From Klebsiella indica (lineage in GTDB: Bacteria; Pseudomonadota; Gammaproteobacteria; Enterobacterales; Enterobacteriaceae): DNA of 64,000 nt. The notes under the pieces were generated by a model. It was not told the DNA's origin. It saw nothing but the letters and a program-made list of their open reading frames with translations, and searched no databases. The stretch covers positions 153,997 to 217,996 of the forward strand of contig NZ_VCHQ01000009.1 in the NCBI RefSeq assembly GCF_005860775.1, given 5' to 3'. The position numbers and the translations under genes were made by a program. Shown one piece after another: positions 55,183-64,000 of the stretch (position 1 is the stretch's first letter; every line of letters begins with the position of its first letter).

Positions 55183-55931
55183 TGCCGTTTTTAATGCAGT
55201 TACAGGATGTTGAGGAAACGGGGCGTCTGGCGCCGTTTTCTGCAGATGTCCGACAAGGTGAAATTATTCACCTTGTGGGGCCGAACGGCGCGGGAAAGAG
55301 CACGCTGTTAGCGCGAATGGCGGGTCTCGCGACGGGACCTGGGCGGGTCATGCTGAACGAGCGGCCGTTAAGCGACTGGCCGGCACAGGCTCTGGCGCAT
55401 CATCGCGCCTGGCTGTGTCAACATCAGATGCCGCCCTTCGCGATGCCGGTCTGGCATTATCTGTCACTGCATTTGCAGAACGGTATGCACAACGCGCTAC
55501 TGGAGAATGTCGCCGGGACGCTGGGTCTTAGCGATAAACTTGAGCGTCAGGTAAACCACATTTCTGGCGGAGAATGGCAGCGGGTGCGCCTGGCGGCGGT
55601 AATATTGCAAATCCATCCTCAGGCCAATCCATCCGGGCAATTATTACTGCTGGATGAGCCAATGAACAGCCTTGATGTGGCGCAGCAGGCTGCGCTCGAT
55701 CGGCTATTAAGCGAACTTAGCGCTTCAGGGGTCGCTATCGTGATGAGCAGCCACGACCTCAATCATACTCTCCGGCATGCCCATCATTCCTGGCTTATCT
55801 GTCAGGGGAAAACAATCGCCTGTGGCCGGACGTGTGAAGTACTGAGCGAAGAAAACTTAACCGCTGCCTATGCCATGGCTTTCCGAAGAGTGGAGGTGGC
55901 AGGCCATCTTATGCTCGTTGCATCACAGTAG
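55182..55931 (+). CDS. btuD: Vitamin B12 transporter ATPase BtuD
   Basis: A 249-residue ABC ATPase for BtuC. Walker A is GPNGAGKST, the signature ISGGEWQR, Walker B LLLLDEPM, and the switch His in SSHDLNH. Coupling to btuE by the TAATG overlap makes them one operon. The intervening minus-strand gene means btuED need their own promoter here, separate from btuC. Confidence 0.97.
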   Translation: MPFLMQLQDVEETGRLAPFSADVRQGEIIHLVGPNGAGKSTLLARMAGLATGPGRVMLNERPLSDWPAQALAHHRAWLCQHQMPPFAMPVWHYLSLHLQNGMHNALLENVAGTLGLSDKLERQVNHISGGEWQRVRLAAVILQIHPQANPSGQLLLLDEPMNSLDVAQQAALDRLLSELSASGVAIVMSSHDLNHTLRHAHHSWLICQGKTIACGRTCEVLSEENLTAAYAMAFRRVEVAGHLMLVASQ

Positions 55932-56012
55932 CACGCCGTTACCTTGTCAGTAGGTTGATAAACAGGCTAGATTATCCTGGTAATTAAACAGGGAACAGAG
56001 GGTTCGTCTGAG

Positions 56013-56477
56013 ATGCGTTACTGGTTCATTTTGTTCGTTGCGCTCTTTTTGGCGGGCTGTAGCAGCCATCGGGCACCGCCGCCTGACCCGCGGCTTGCCG
56101 ATCCTATTGTCGTGGTCGCCAACCTGAACGAGCAGTTACAAAACTGGCGTGGCGCGCCGTACCGCTATGGCGGAATGTCGCCTCGCGGCGTTGATTGTTC
56201 GGGATTCGTGGTGATGACTTTCCGCGATAAATTCTCGATGCAACTGCCACGGGAAACCCGTGAGCAGGCGGAAATCGGCACGGAAATCGATAAGAGCGAA
56301 CTGCAACCCGGTGACCTGGTCTTTTTCAAGACCGGTTCTGGCGAGAGCGGTCTGCACGTGGGGATTTACGATACCAATAACCAGTTTATCCACGCGTCAA
56401 CCAGTCAGGGCGTGACGCGTTCATCGTTAAATAATGTCTACTGGCATAAAAAATTCTGGCAGGCGAGAAGGATCTAG
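56013..56477 (+). CDS. nlpC: NlpC/P60-family lipoprotein NlpC
   Basis: A 154-residue lipoprotein (lipobox LAGC, Cys16) with an NlpC/P60 cysteine peptidase domain. The catalytic Cys is in VDCSGFV, the His in GLHVGIYD and the third residue in FIHASTSQGV. Such enzymes cut peptidoglycan stem peptides; the exact role of NlpC is unclear. Confidence 0.94.
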   Translation: MRYWFILFVALFLAGCSSHRAPPPDPRLADPIVVVANLNEQLQNWRGAPYRYGGMSPRGVDCSGFVVMTFRDKFSMQLPRETREQAEIGTEIDKSELQPGDLVFFKTGSGESGLHVGIYDTNNQFIHASTSQGVTRSSLNNVYWHKKFWQARRI

Positions 56478-56590
56478 CATCGAACAATTATCCGGAGGGA
56501 GGCGACGCTCTTGCCTTTTTAGCCAATATCCCTGAAATCGCTCCGTGTTAATAGTTTGTTGAAAGCACTACACTGAAGACAGGAGGAACC

Positions 56591-58033
56591 ATGACCCTGT
56601 CTTTTACAACCCACTGGCATGATGAACTGCCGGATTTTTACACCGCTCTGGCCCCAACGCCGTTAGAGAATGCCCGACTTGCCTGGCACAATGCGTCGCT
56701 GGCGCACACGCTGGGTATTCCCGAAACGCTATTCCGTCCACAGCAGGGAGCAGGCGTCTGGGGAGGCGAAACGTTGCTGCCCGGTATGTCGCCGCTGGCG
56801 CAGGTTTACAGCGGTCACCAGTTCGGCGCGTGGGCCGGTCAGCTTGGCGATGGGCGCGGCATTCTGCTCGGCGAACAGCAGCTATCCGATGGTCGTCGTT
56901 TTGACTGGCATCTCAAGGGGGCTGGGTTGACGCCCTATTCACGCATGGGCGACGGGCGGGCAGTACTGCGTTCGACGATTCGTGAAGCTCTGGCGTCGGA
57001 AGCGATGCATGCGCTCGGTATCCCCACCACGCGTGCGCTGGCTATGGTGACCAGCGATACCCCGGTGTACCGTGAAACCGTCGAGAGCGGAGCGATGCTG
57101 ATGCGTCTTGCCGAAAGCCATGTCCGCTTTGGCCATTTTGAGCATTTTTACTATCGCCGTGAGCCGCAAAAGGTCCAACAACTGGCGGACTATGTGATCC
57201 GTCATCACTGGCCACATCTGCAGAACGAAGCGGATAAGTATATTTTGTGGTTCAGTGACGTTGTCACGCGGACGGCGGAAATGATTGCCGGCTGGCAGAC
57301 GATCGGCTTCGCGCATGGGGTAATGAATACCGATAATATGTCGATTCTGGGGCTGACAATGGACTACGGTCCATATGGTTTCCTCGATGATTTCCAGCCA
57401 GGCTTTATCTGTAACCACTCTGATTATCAGGGGCGCTACAGCTTTGACAATCAGCCTGCTGTCGGGCTGTGGAATTTACAGCGGCTGGCGCAATCATTGT
57501 CACCGTTTATCAACGCGGAGGCATTGAATTGCGCTCTGGATAGTTACCAGTACAAACTACTGACGGCTTATGGTCAGCGTATGCGCGATAAACTGGGGCT
57601 GTTAACCCAACAGAAAGGGGATAATGAGCTACTGAATGGCCTGTTTTCCCTGATGGAACGTGAAGGCAGCGACTACACGCGAACGTTCCGGATGTTGAGC
57701 GAGAGTGAACAGGCCAGCGCCGCTTCGCCATTGCGCGATGAATTTATTGACCGTGCCGCCTTTGATAGCTGGTTTGCTGGTTACCGTTCGCGCCTGTGCG
57801 ATGAGCAGATTGATGATGCGTGGCGACAGGCGCATATGCGGAGCGTGAATCCGGCGATCGTATTGCGCAACTGGCTGGCGCAACGGGCGATTGAGCAGGC
57901 GGAACAAGGGGATATGAGTGAACTGGCGCGTCTGCACAACGCATTATCTCAGCCTTTTGCCGATCGGTCGGACGATTATACCCATCGCCCGCCGGAATGG
58001 GGGAAACGTCTTGAAGTGAGCTGTTCCAGTTAG
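56591..58033 (+). CDS. selO: Protein adenylyltransferase SelO (YdiU)
   Basis: A 480-residue pseudokinase-fold enzyme that transfers AMP from ATP to Ser/Thr/Tyr of target proteins, linked to redox stress. Family motifs are [38 protein letters not shown] (nucleotide site) and [13 protein letters not shown] (metal site). The C-terminal CSS holds the cysteine at the place of selenocysteine in animal homologues. In E. coli ydiV lies between nlpC and this gene; here the gap is only 113 bases. Confidence 0.95.
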   Translation: MTLSFTTHWHDELPDFYTALAPTPLENARLAWHNASLAHTLGIPETLFRPQQGAGVWGGETLLPGMSPLAQVYSGHQFGAWAGQLGDGRGILLGEQQLSDGRRFDWHLKGAGLTPYSRMGDGRAVLRSTIREALASEAMHALGIPTTRALAMVTSDTPVYRETVESGAMLMRLAESHVRFGHFEHFYYRREPQKVQQLADYVIRHHWPHLQNEADKYILWFSDVVTRTAEMIAGWQTIGFAHGVMNTDNMSILGLTMDYGPYGFLDDFQPGFICNHSDYQGRYSFDNQPAVGLWNLQRLAQSLSPFINAEALNCALDSYQYKLLTAYGQRMRDKLGLLTQQKGDNELLNGLFSLMEREGSDYTRTFRMLSESEQASAASPLRDEFIDRAAFDSWFAGYRSRLCDEQIDDAWRQAHMRSVNPAIVLRNWLAQRAIEQAEQGDMSELARLHNALSQPFADRSDDYTHRPPEWGKRLEVSCSS

Positions 58034-58069
58034 GTTTGTCCATCCCCGTCGCGCAAATGGCGGGGATCA

Positions 58070-58249
58070 TTATTTAGTCAGGATCAGCTTACCGGCATGG
58101 GTCTGGCGGAGTAAATAACGCTGACCGCTGTGTTCAATGACCACTCGCCCTTCAGGGCCTAATAATTCAAGGCTGCTTATCACTCTGTCAGAGGGGACAG
58201 GATAGGGAGTATTGTCTTTTGTTATTTCTGCTGTGGCAGCGTTATCCAT
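58070..58249 (-). CDS. hemP: Hemin-uptake family small protein HemP (YdiE)
   Basis: A 59-residue HemP-family protein with the typical C-terminal pattern [34 protein letters not shown] (given here as a description of the conserved half). Its role is unsettled; relatives are iron-regulated and some regulate haem uptake genes. ATG at 58249 is chosen because the frame upstream of it runs through the Fur box, where the promoter must lie. The direction is opposite to selO. Confidence 0.87.
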   Translation of the reverse strand: MDNAATAEITKDNTPYPVPSDRVISSLELLGPEGRVVIEHSGQRYLLRQTHAGKLILTK

Positions 58250-58276
58250 ATGCGTCAAAGCACCCAAAATCAAATC

Positions 58277-58295
58277 AACAATGATAATCATTATC
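58277..58295 (-). promoter_or_regulatory. Fur box upstream of hemP
   Basis: AACAATGATAATCATTATC matches the 19-bp Fur consensus at nearly all positions and contains the full ATGATAATCAT palindrome. It lies 28 bases upstream of the hemP start, so iron repression is expected. Confidence 0.92.
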
Positions 58296-58408
58296 AATAA
58301 TGTTGTTTTTCATCGCAAGGATTATTTAACCCGTGATGCCAGTTGGCCGGTGACAGACCGGAAATCAATGCGAGGGACTCCCCACCGCGGTGTCGGTGGG
58401 GGGAAGGG

Positions 58409-59455
58409 CTACAGGCGGCTGGCGGTTGCGTCGGCTAATTCATCAAGCAATCGTTCGCTATCTTCCCAGCTCAGACAAGGGTCGGTGATTGATTGGCCCC
58501 AGGTCAACGGCCGGCCGGGAATCACCTTCTGTGTCCCTTCTTGCAGGAAACTTTCGGCCATGATCCCGGCAATGGCGGTCGATCCTGCGCGGATCTGCTG
58601 GCAAATATCGGCGCAAACCTCCAGTTGGCGGCGGTGCTGCTTCTGGCAGTTGCCATGGCTGAAATCGACGACCAGTTGTTCCGGGAGGTCGAATTCCGCC
58701 AGCGCCCTTCCGGCGGCGGCAATATCATCAGCGTGATAATTCGGGTTTTTACCACCGCGCATAATGATATGACCGTAAGGGTTGCCGCTGGTCTGGTAGA
58801 TAGTCATCTGCCCTTGCTTGTCCGGCGACAGGAACATATGGCTGGCGCGAGAAGCGCGAATGGCATCAATGGCGATACGTGTATTACCATCGGTGCCGTT
58901 CTTAAAACCTACCGGACAGGAGAGCGCGGAGGCCATTTCACGGTGGATTTGGCTCTCAGTGGTGCGTGCGCCAATCGCGCCCCAGCTTATCAGGTCGGCA
59001 ATAAACTGCCCGGTCACCATATCGAGAAACTCGGTGGCGGTCGGTACGCCCAGCTCGTTCACTTGTAACAGCAGGCTCCGTGCCAGCTCAATACCGTGAT
59101 TAACCCGGTAACTGCCGTTCAGGTCAGGGTCCGAGATGAGCCCCTTCCAGCCGACTACCGTACGAGGCTTCTCAAAGTAGGTGCGCATAACGATTTCCAG
59201 TTGTGGCTGATAGCGTCTGCGCATCCCTTGCAGGCGGCGAGCATATTCCATCGCCGCATCTGTATCGTGAATGGAACATGGACCGATCACCACCAGCAGG
59301 CGGCGATCTTCACCGGTGAGGATTTTCTCGATTCGGCGGCGTGTTGCGGAAACATGTGCTGCAACGGCGGCGGATATAGGGTGCCGTTGCGCCAGTTCCG
59401 CGGGCGTGACCAGGCCTTCAAGGCGCGCGGTACGCAATTCGTCTGTTTTATTCAT
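58409..59455 (-). CDS. aroH: 3-deoxy-7-phosphoheptulonate synthase AroH (Trp-sensitive)
   Basis: A 348-residue DAHP synthase that joins phosphoenolpyruvate and erythrose-4-phosphate at the head of the shikimate pathway. Class I motifs are VVIGPCSIHD, GFKNGTDGNT and VDFSHGNCQKQ. The neighbours ppsR-ppsA and the TrpR-type operator upstream identify it as AroH rather than AroF or AroG. Confidence 0.96.
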   Translation of the reverse strand: MNKTDELRTARLEGLVTPAELAQRHPISAAVAAHVSATRRRIEKILTGEDRRLLVVIGPCSIHDTDAAMEYARRLQGMRRRYQPQLEIVMRTYFEKPRTVVGWKGLISDPDLNGSYRVNHGIELARSLLLQVNELGVPTATEFLDMVTGQFIADLISWGAIGARTTESQIHREMASALSCPVGFKNGTDGNTRIAIDAIRASRASHMFLSPDKQGQMTIYQTSGNPYGHIIMRGGKNPNYHADDIAAAGRALAEFDLPEQLVVDFSHGNCQKQHRRQLEVCADICQQIRAGSTAIAGIMAESFLQEGTQKVIPGRPLTWGQSITDPCLSWEDSERLLDELADATASRL

Positions 59456-59592
59456 TCGGGGGTCTCAAAAATCTGTTTCTTCCTCGGCGAAAATACCAGG
59501 AAGTGATGCGTATCACGATAAAGCAATCCCTGTTTATTGCAAGAGCAGGGCATAATCCTGTATAGGGTGCAAGTGATAGCATAAACAAATTT

Positions 59593-59618
59593 ATAATATC
59601 GTACTAGTCTATTAGTAC
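59593..59618 (-). promoter_or_regulatory. aroH promoter with TrpR operator
   Basis: GTACTAGTCTATTAGTAC at 59601-59618 closely fits the TrpR operator consensus GTACTAGTT-AACTAGTAC, with the two ACTAG-type half sites. On the minus strand a TATTAT (59598-59593) just after it can serve as the -10 box. The operator spans the ppsR stop codon. The leader to aroH is about 140 bases. Confidence 0.82.
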
Positions 59619-60445
59619 ATTTTACGACTTAGACCCATAATGTCCATAATTTTGGTGGCGATCTCTTCCACGGAATAATTGGTACTGTTCAGGCAAGGAA
59701 TTTTGTTTTTGCGGTACAGCGCTTCGACTTCGGTGACCTCCATGCGGCACTGGCGCAAAGAAGCATAGCGACTATTTTCCCGCCGCTCCTCGCGGATGGC
59801 CGCCAGGCGCTCCGCATTGATTGTTAAACCGAAAAGTTTGTGCTGCAGCGGCTTTAACGATGCAGGAAGAATCAGATTGTCCATATCATCGGCGATAAAT
59901 GGATAGTTAGCGGCGCGGATACCATACTGCATCGCCAGATACAGACTGGTGGGCGTCTTTCCACAGCGTGAGACGCCAAGAAGGATCACCTGAGCCTGAT
60001 CAAGATTACGCAACGAGATCCCGTCATCGTGAGCAAGGGTGTAATCAATCGCTGCGATACGCGCGTCGTATTTGTTCAGATTGCCCGGCGTCAGGCCATG
60101 AGTGCGATGGGCGATGGGCGTCGGGTCAAGGCGTAGCTCCTGCTGTAACGGTGCCACCAGCGCCTGGACAATATCCTGACAAAAGCCTTCGCTTTGCACG
60201 ATGATGTCGCGGATTTCCGGAAGTACAATGGAATAGAAAACCAGTGGCCGAATACCGGTTTGTTCAAAAATGGCGTCAATTTGCTCTTTCACGGCCCGTG
60301 CACGGCTGATATTTTCAACAAAGGGCAGGGTCACGCTGCTGGTGGTAACCGGGAATTGCGACATGACCGCATGCCCTAAAACTTCTGCCGTAATGGCGGT
60401 TCCATCGGAAATATAAAACACGTGGCGATCGACAACACTTTCCAT
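59612..60445 (-). CDS. ppsR: PEP synthetase regulatory kinase/pyrophosphorylase PpsR
   Basis: A 277-residue bifunctional enzyme of the DUF299 family. It inactivates PpsA by ADP-dependent phosphorylation of a threonine and reactivates it by phosphate-dependent removal. A P-loop-like segment [11 protein letters not shown] is visible. ATG at 60445 gives the E. coli length. It is divergent from its target gene ppsA. Confidence 0.95.
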   Translation of the reverse strand: MESVVDRHVFYISDGTAITAEVLGHAVMSQFPVTTSSVTLPFVENISRARAVKEQIDAIFEQTGIRPLVFYSIVLPEIRDIIVQSEGFCQDIVQALVAPLQQELRLDPTPIAHRTHGLTPGNLNKYDARIAAIDYTLAHDDGISLRNLDQAQVILLGVSRCGKTPTSLYLAMQYGIRAANYPFIADDMDNLILPASLKPLQHKLFGLTINAERLAAIREERRENSRYASLRQCRMEVTEVEALYRKNKIPCLNSTNYSVEEIATKIMDIMGLSRKMY

Positions 60446-60909
60446 TTTGACCATCCGGTATAACACGATTAATTGTTTGAAAGTTGATATTAAATTTAAG
60501 CATATCGTGCCACTCTTTGTCTCAATTTTAAAAAATGAAATGCTATTTTTATTTTTAATGAAAAGGTGAGTTCATTTTTATTATTGGTCTGGCTTTGGTA
60601 TTAAATCTCACCAGATTCCCAAAGAATCATGGAGTTATGTATAACCGGCAAAGAATCCTAAAAATGAAAAAATAATTTGCTTGAACGATTCACCGTTTTT
60701 TTCAGACGCATAAATATGTCAGGATAAATCCGGTAGTTGATCGTGAATTATTTATACACAACACCATTCAGAATGCCGTCTGGCGGCGAGCGATGGAATC
60801 CCCGAGCGCGGTGATAACGCGGCGACAGGGATTCAATGCGCCGTTAACGGGAAAACAGTCTGAAAGGGCGTGTATATCACTGGTATTAAATCACAAAAGG
60901 ATTGTCTCA
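60446..60909 (+). promoter_or_regulatory. ppsR-ppsA divergent region with Cra site
   Basis: The 464-bp gap between divergent ppsR and ppsA holds no gene. On the minus strand GGTGAATCGTTCAA (60694-60681) fits the Cra/FruR pattern RSTGAAWCSNTHHW fully, as expected because Cra activates ppsA in E. coli. An AT-rich tract surrounds it. The frame open from 60793 is an artefact of the leader. Confidence 0.8.
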
Positions 60910-63288
60910 ATGTCCAACAATGGCTCGTCACCGCTGGTGCTTTGGTATAACCAACTCGGCATGAATGATGTAGACAGGGTTGGGGGCAAAAATGCCTCCC
61001 TTGGTGAAATGATTACAAATCTGTCAGGTATGGGCGTTTCCGTACCGAACGGGTTTGCCACTACCGCTGATGCGTTTAATCAGTTTTTGGACCAAAGTGG
61101 TGTAAACCAGCGTATTTATGAACTGCTGGATGCAACCGACATTGACGACGTTTCCGCATTAGCGAACGCCGGCGCGCAGATCCGTCAGTGGATCATCGAT
61201 ACGCCGTTCCAGAGCGAGCTGGAAAACGCGATTCGCGACGCGTATACCCGATTGTCCGCCGACAATGCTGAGGCCTCCTTTGCTGTGCGCTCTTCCGCGA
61301 CGGCGGAAGATATGCCGGACGCCTCCTTCGCCGGGCAGCAAGAGACATTTCTTAACGTACAGGGCTTTGATGCGGTTCTGGTTGCCGTTAAGCACGTATT
61401 TGCATCGTTGTTTAACGATCGCGCAATTTCCTACCGCGTGCATCAGGGCTACGATCATCGCGGCGTGGCGCTCTCCGCCGGGGTGCAGAGGATGGTGCGT
61501 TCCGATCTCGCATCGTCCGGCGTCATGTTCTCCATCGACACCGAATCCGGTTTTGATCAGGTGGTGTTTATCACTTCCGCCTGGGGGCTCGGCGAGATGG
61601 TGGTGCAGGGGGCGGTAAACCCGGATGAGTTTTACGTTCATAAGCCCACGCTTGCGGCGGGTCGCCCGGCTATCGTGCGCCGCACGATGGGGTCGAAAAA
61701 GATCCGCATGGTTTATGCCGCAACCCAGGAACATGGGAAACAGGTGCGTATCGAAGATGTTCCGCAGGCGCAACGCGATGTTTTCTCCCTGACCGACGCC
61801 GAAGTGCAGGCACTGGCGAAACAAGCGGTGCAAATCGAGAAGCACTACAACCGTCCGATGGATATCGAATGGGCGAAAGATGGTCATACTGGTGAGTTGT
61901 TCATCGTGCAGGCGCGTCCGGAAACGGTCCGTTCCCGCGGCCAGGTGATGGAGCGTTACACCCTGCATGCGCAAGGGCAGATTATTTCTGAGGGGCGCGC
62001 TATCGGTCATCGCATCGGTGCCGGGCCGGTAAAAGTTATTCATGATATCAGTGAAATGAACCGCATTGAGCCCGGCGATGTGCTGGTCACTGATATGACC
62101 GACCCGGACTGGGAACCGATCATGAAGAAAGCGGCGGCGATTGTGACTAACCGCGGCGGGCGTACCTGTCATGCGGCGATTATCGCTCGCGAACTGGGGA
62201 TCCCGGCGGTGGTTGGCTGCGGCAATGCGACCGATCGCATCCAGGAAAATCAGAACGTGACCGTCTCCTGCGCCGAAGGCGATACCGGCTACGTGTATGC
62301 CGAAATACTCGACTTTAGCGTGAAGAGCTCCTGCGTTGGCGACATGCCGGATCTGCCGCTGAAGATCATGATGAACGTCGGTAACCCGGATCGCGCCTTT
62401 GATTTTGCCTGCCTGCCAAACGAAGGCGTGGGCCTTGCGCGTCTGGAGTTTATTATCAACCGCATGATCGGCGTACACCCCCGCGCCTTGCTGGAGTTTG
62501 ACGATCAGGAACCGGCATTGCAGGGCGAAATCCGCGAGTTGATGAAGGGTTATGATTCACCCAGAGAGTTCTATGTCGGTCGCCTGACGGAGGGGATTTC
62601 AACCCTTGGTGCGGCTTTCTTCCCGAAACGGGTGATTGTGCGTCTTTCTGACTTTAAATCTAACGAGTACGCGAATCTGGTCGGCGGCGAGCGTTACGAG
62701 CCGGAAGAAGAGAACCCGATGCTGGGTTTCCGCGGTGCCGGTCGTTATGTTTCCGAAAGCTTCCGTGACTGCTTTGCGCTGGAGTGTGAGGCGGTTAAGC
62801 GGGTGCGTAACGACATGGGGCTGACTAACGTCGAAATCATGGTGCCGTTTGTCCGGACCGTCGCACAGGCAAAAGCTGTGGTCGAAGAGCTCGCGCGTCA
62901 GGGGCTTAAGCGTGGCGAGAATGGCCTGAAGCTCATTATGATGTGTGAAATCCCATCGAATGCGCTACTGGCGGAGCAGTTCCTCGAATACTTTGACGGC
63001 TTCTCAATCGGTTCCAACGACATGACGCAACTGGCGTTGGGTCTGGATCGTGATTCCGGCGTGGTTTCTGAGCTGTTTGATGAGCGCAACGATGCGGTAA
63101 AAGCGCTGCTGTCGATGGCTATTCGTGCGGCGAAGAAACAGGGTAAATACGTGGGTATTTGCGGTCAGGGGCCATCCGATCACGAAGACTTCGCTGCCTG
63201 GCTGATGGAGGAGGGGATTGATAGCCTTTCCCTGAATCCTGATACCGTCGTGCAAACCTGGCTAGGCCTGGCGGAGCTGAATAAGTAA
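60910..63288 (+). CDS. ppsA: Phosphoenolpyruvate synthase PpsA
   Basis: A 792-residue gluconeogenic enzyme that converts pyruvate and ATP to phosphoenolpyruvate, AMP and phosphate. The N-terminal ATP-grasp domain shows [10 protein letters not shown] and [17 protein letters not shown]. The swivelling phosphohistidine domain has [21 protein letters not shown], with the catalytic His near 421 and the regulatory Thr two residues before it. The C-terminal barrel has [14 protein letters not shown] at 60910 gives the family length. Confidence 0.97.
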   Translation: MSNNGSSPLVLWYNQLGMNDVDRVGGKNASLGEMITNLSGMGVSVPNGFATTADAFNQFLDQSGVNQRIYELLDATDIDDVSALANAGAQIRQWIIDTPFQSELENAIRDAYTRLSADNAEASFAVRSSATAEDMPDASFAGQQETFLNVQGFDAVLVAVKHVFASLFNDRAISYRVHQGYDHRGVALSAGVQRMVRSDLASSGVMFSIDTESGFDQVVFITSAWGLGEMVVQGAVNPDEFYVHKPTLAAGRPAIVRRTMGSKKIRMVYAATQEHGKQVRIEDVPQAQRDVFSLTDAEVQALAKQAVQIEKHYNRPMDIEWAKDGHTGELFIVQARPETVRSRGQVMERYTLHAQGQIISEGRAIGHRIGAGPVKVIHDISEMNRIEPGDVLVTDMTDPDWEPIMKKAAAIVTNRGGRTCHAAIIARELGIPAVVGCGNATDRIQENQNVTVSCAEGDTGYVYAEILDFSVKSSCVGDMPDLPLKIMMNVGNPDRAFDFACLPNEGVGLARLEFIINRMIGVHPRALLEFDDQEPALQGEIRELMKGYDSPREFYVGRLTEGISTLGAAFFPKRVIVRLSDFKSNEYANLVGGERYEPEEENPMLGFRGAGRYVSESFRDCFALECEAVKRVRNDMGLTNVEIMVPFVRTVAQAKAVVEELARQGLKRGENGLKLIMMCEIPSNALLAEQFLEYFDGFSIGSNDMTQLALGLDRDSGVVSELFDERNDAVKALLSMAIRAAKKQGKYVGICGQGPSDHEDFAAWLMEEGIDSLSLNPDTVVQTWLGLAELNK

Positions 63289-63691
63289 GCTGTTGATATA
63301 CACTATTCCCGTCCAATGGCGTAATACTGGTCAGAGGCTTTCAGTTAAAGAGGTGGCTTTGGCGAAAATGGCGCATTTTTCGTTTTCGCCGGGTTTGGGT
63401 CGGTGAACTGTTCTGTTCACTGTCCATCCGAGGATATGGGTCATCTCCACAGCCTGTGAACGGCATAGGGGCGTTTCGCTCGCCCCCATAACCCGGCATT
63501 GCGCTGAAAACCTGCCGCTACGCGGTCAGTTCCACTCCGACTTCATCTGACGGCCAGTCCTGGATGCGTACCTGCGTTCTCGCCAGGTTTCCCTGATGCG
63601 CCCAACCCCCATGCGATGATCCCGCACTCAGTCAGCGGCTATCCGGGTGCTGAATGCCATGAAAAAACAGGCAATATATACCCAATAAACC
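63289..63691. other. Unassigned segment between ppsA and the IS630-type element
   Basis: 403 bp without a recognised gene. A hairpin GGCGAAAA...TTTTCGCC at 63361-63390 may terminate ppsA. Beyond it the base use becomes GC-rich and unlike the leader DNA elsewhere. GTGAACtgttctGTTCAC (63403-63420) is an inverted repeat, and GGGGCG...CGCCCC at about 63468-63486 is another stem. Short minus-strand frames exist but none has family features. It may be a remnant of a mobile element. Confidence 0.45.
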
Positions 63692-64000
63692 TCAAGACAC
63701 AGATTTGAGCACCTGAAAATTATCGTTAATTCGGGACGTCAGAGAACCCACTATCTCCGGTAACGTATGGCTGAAAAATTCAGATATTGCATCCCTGAAC
63801 TCCCTGCTGTTGCTGAAGTAGCGGTTATTCCGGGCATGTTCGTTCATTAATTTCCACATTCGTTCTATTGGATTCAGGTTTGGACTGTACGGCGGGAGAT
63901 AATGGAGTTTTATATTCACCACTTCCGCCCAGTCTTTCACTAAAAGTGAACGGTGATAACCAGCACCATCCAGAATAACATGCACTTTCTGGTGATAATC
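63692..64000 (-). mobile_element. IS630-family transposase, C-terminal part (cut by window edge)
   Basis: A DDE transposase fragment of 102 residues whose frame is open to the right edge, so the N-terminus is outside. It contains the second catalytic Asp in VILDGAGYH and the catalytic Glu in LPPYSPNLNPIERMW, the hallmark of IS630/Tc1-type enzymes. The element ends somewhere left of 63692; the terminal inverted repeat and TA target duplication cannot be fixed without the other end. Confidence 0.88.

Noticed and set aside
61159..62478. A 439-residue minus-strand frame inside ppsA
   Set aside because: Antisense codon-bias shadow of ppsA with His/Arg-rich nonsense composition.

Overview
The window comes from a gamma-proteobacterium of the Enterobacteriaceae, close to Escherichia, Salmonella and Citrobacter. 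Nearly every protein is a near-full-length match to an E. coli K-12 or Salmonella family member as I recall them. Several proteins (TonB, OppA, the H-NS C-terminus) are clearly not E. coli K-12 and not typical S. enterica, so a Citrobacter-like species is my best guess. The species cannot be settled from the sequence alone.

Layout. (1) 1-4435 holds the end of an assimilatory nitrate/nitrite operon (nasB-like, cut by the window edge, and nasA). (2) 4560-17277 is the respiratory nitrate block: an invasin-like beta-barrel gene (ychO), the two-component pair narXL, the nitrate/nitrite transporter narK, and nitrate reductase A narGHJI, with perfect FNR sites and NarL-type heptamers upstream of narK and narG. 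(3) 17391-18375 is a tyrosine tRNA operon on the minus strand: two tRNA-Tyr genes followed by three tandem ~178-bp units, each carrying a copy of the tRNA 3' end. (4) 18457-28517 holds purU, ychJ, rssA, rssB, galU, hns, tdk and adhE. (5) 28518-35534 holds ychE and the oligopeptide permease operon oppABCDF. (6) 35546-40537 holds an unusual K+ channel gene, yciU, clsA, yciY, a tiny lipoprotein gene, yciI and tonB. (7) At about 40540-40740 the gene order jumps from the tonB region to the yniA-pfkB region, which lies far away in E. coli K-12: a rearrangement joint. (8) 40740-53432 holds yniA, pfkB, ydiY, thrS-infC-rpmI-rplT, pheM-pheST-ihfA and btuC. (9) 53444-58249 holds an orphan methionine-type binding lipoprotein gene wedged into the btuCED order, then btuE, btuD, nlpC, selO and hemP. 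(10) 58409-63288 holds aroH, ppsR and ppsA. (11) The right edge has an unassigned 300-bp stretch and a partial IS630-type transposase.

How the genes work together. NasA/NasB reduce nitrate to ammonium for nitrogen supply, while NarGHI/NarK with NarXL use nitrate as electron acceptor in anoxia; AdhE supports fermentation in the same conditions. RssB delivers RpoS to ClpXP. PpsR controls PpsA by phosphorylation. ThrS, IF3, L35, L20, PheST and IHF-alpha form the classic translation supercluster, with three post-transcriptional controls visible: a tRNA-like ThrS operator, the AUU start of infC, and the pheM attenuator. I see no CRISPR array, prophage, defence island or secretion system. The most unusual items are the tRNA-Tyr repeat array, a composite ERIC-like element upstream of thrS, the channel with a zinc ribbon, the orphan lipoprotein gene, the missing ydiV, and the unexplained segment before the IS element.
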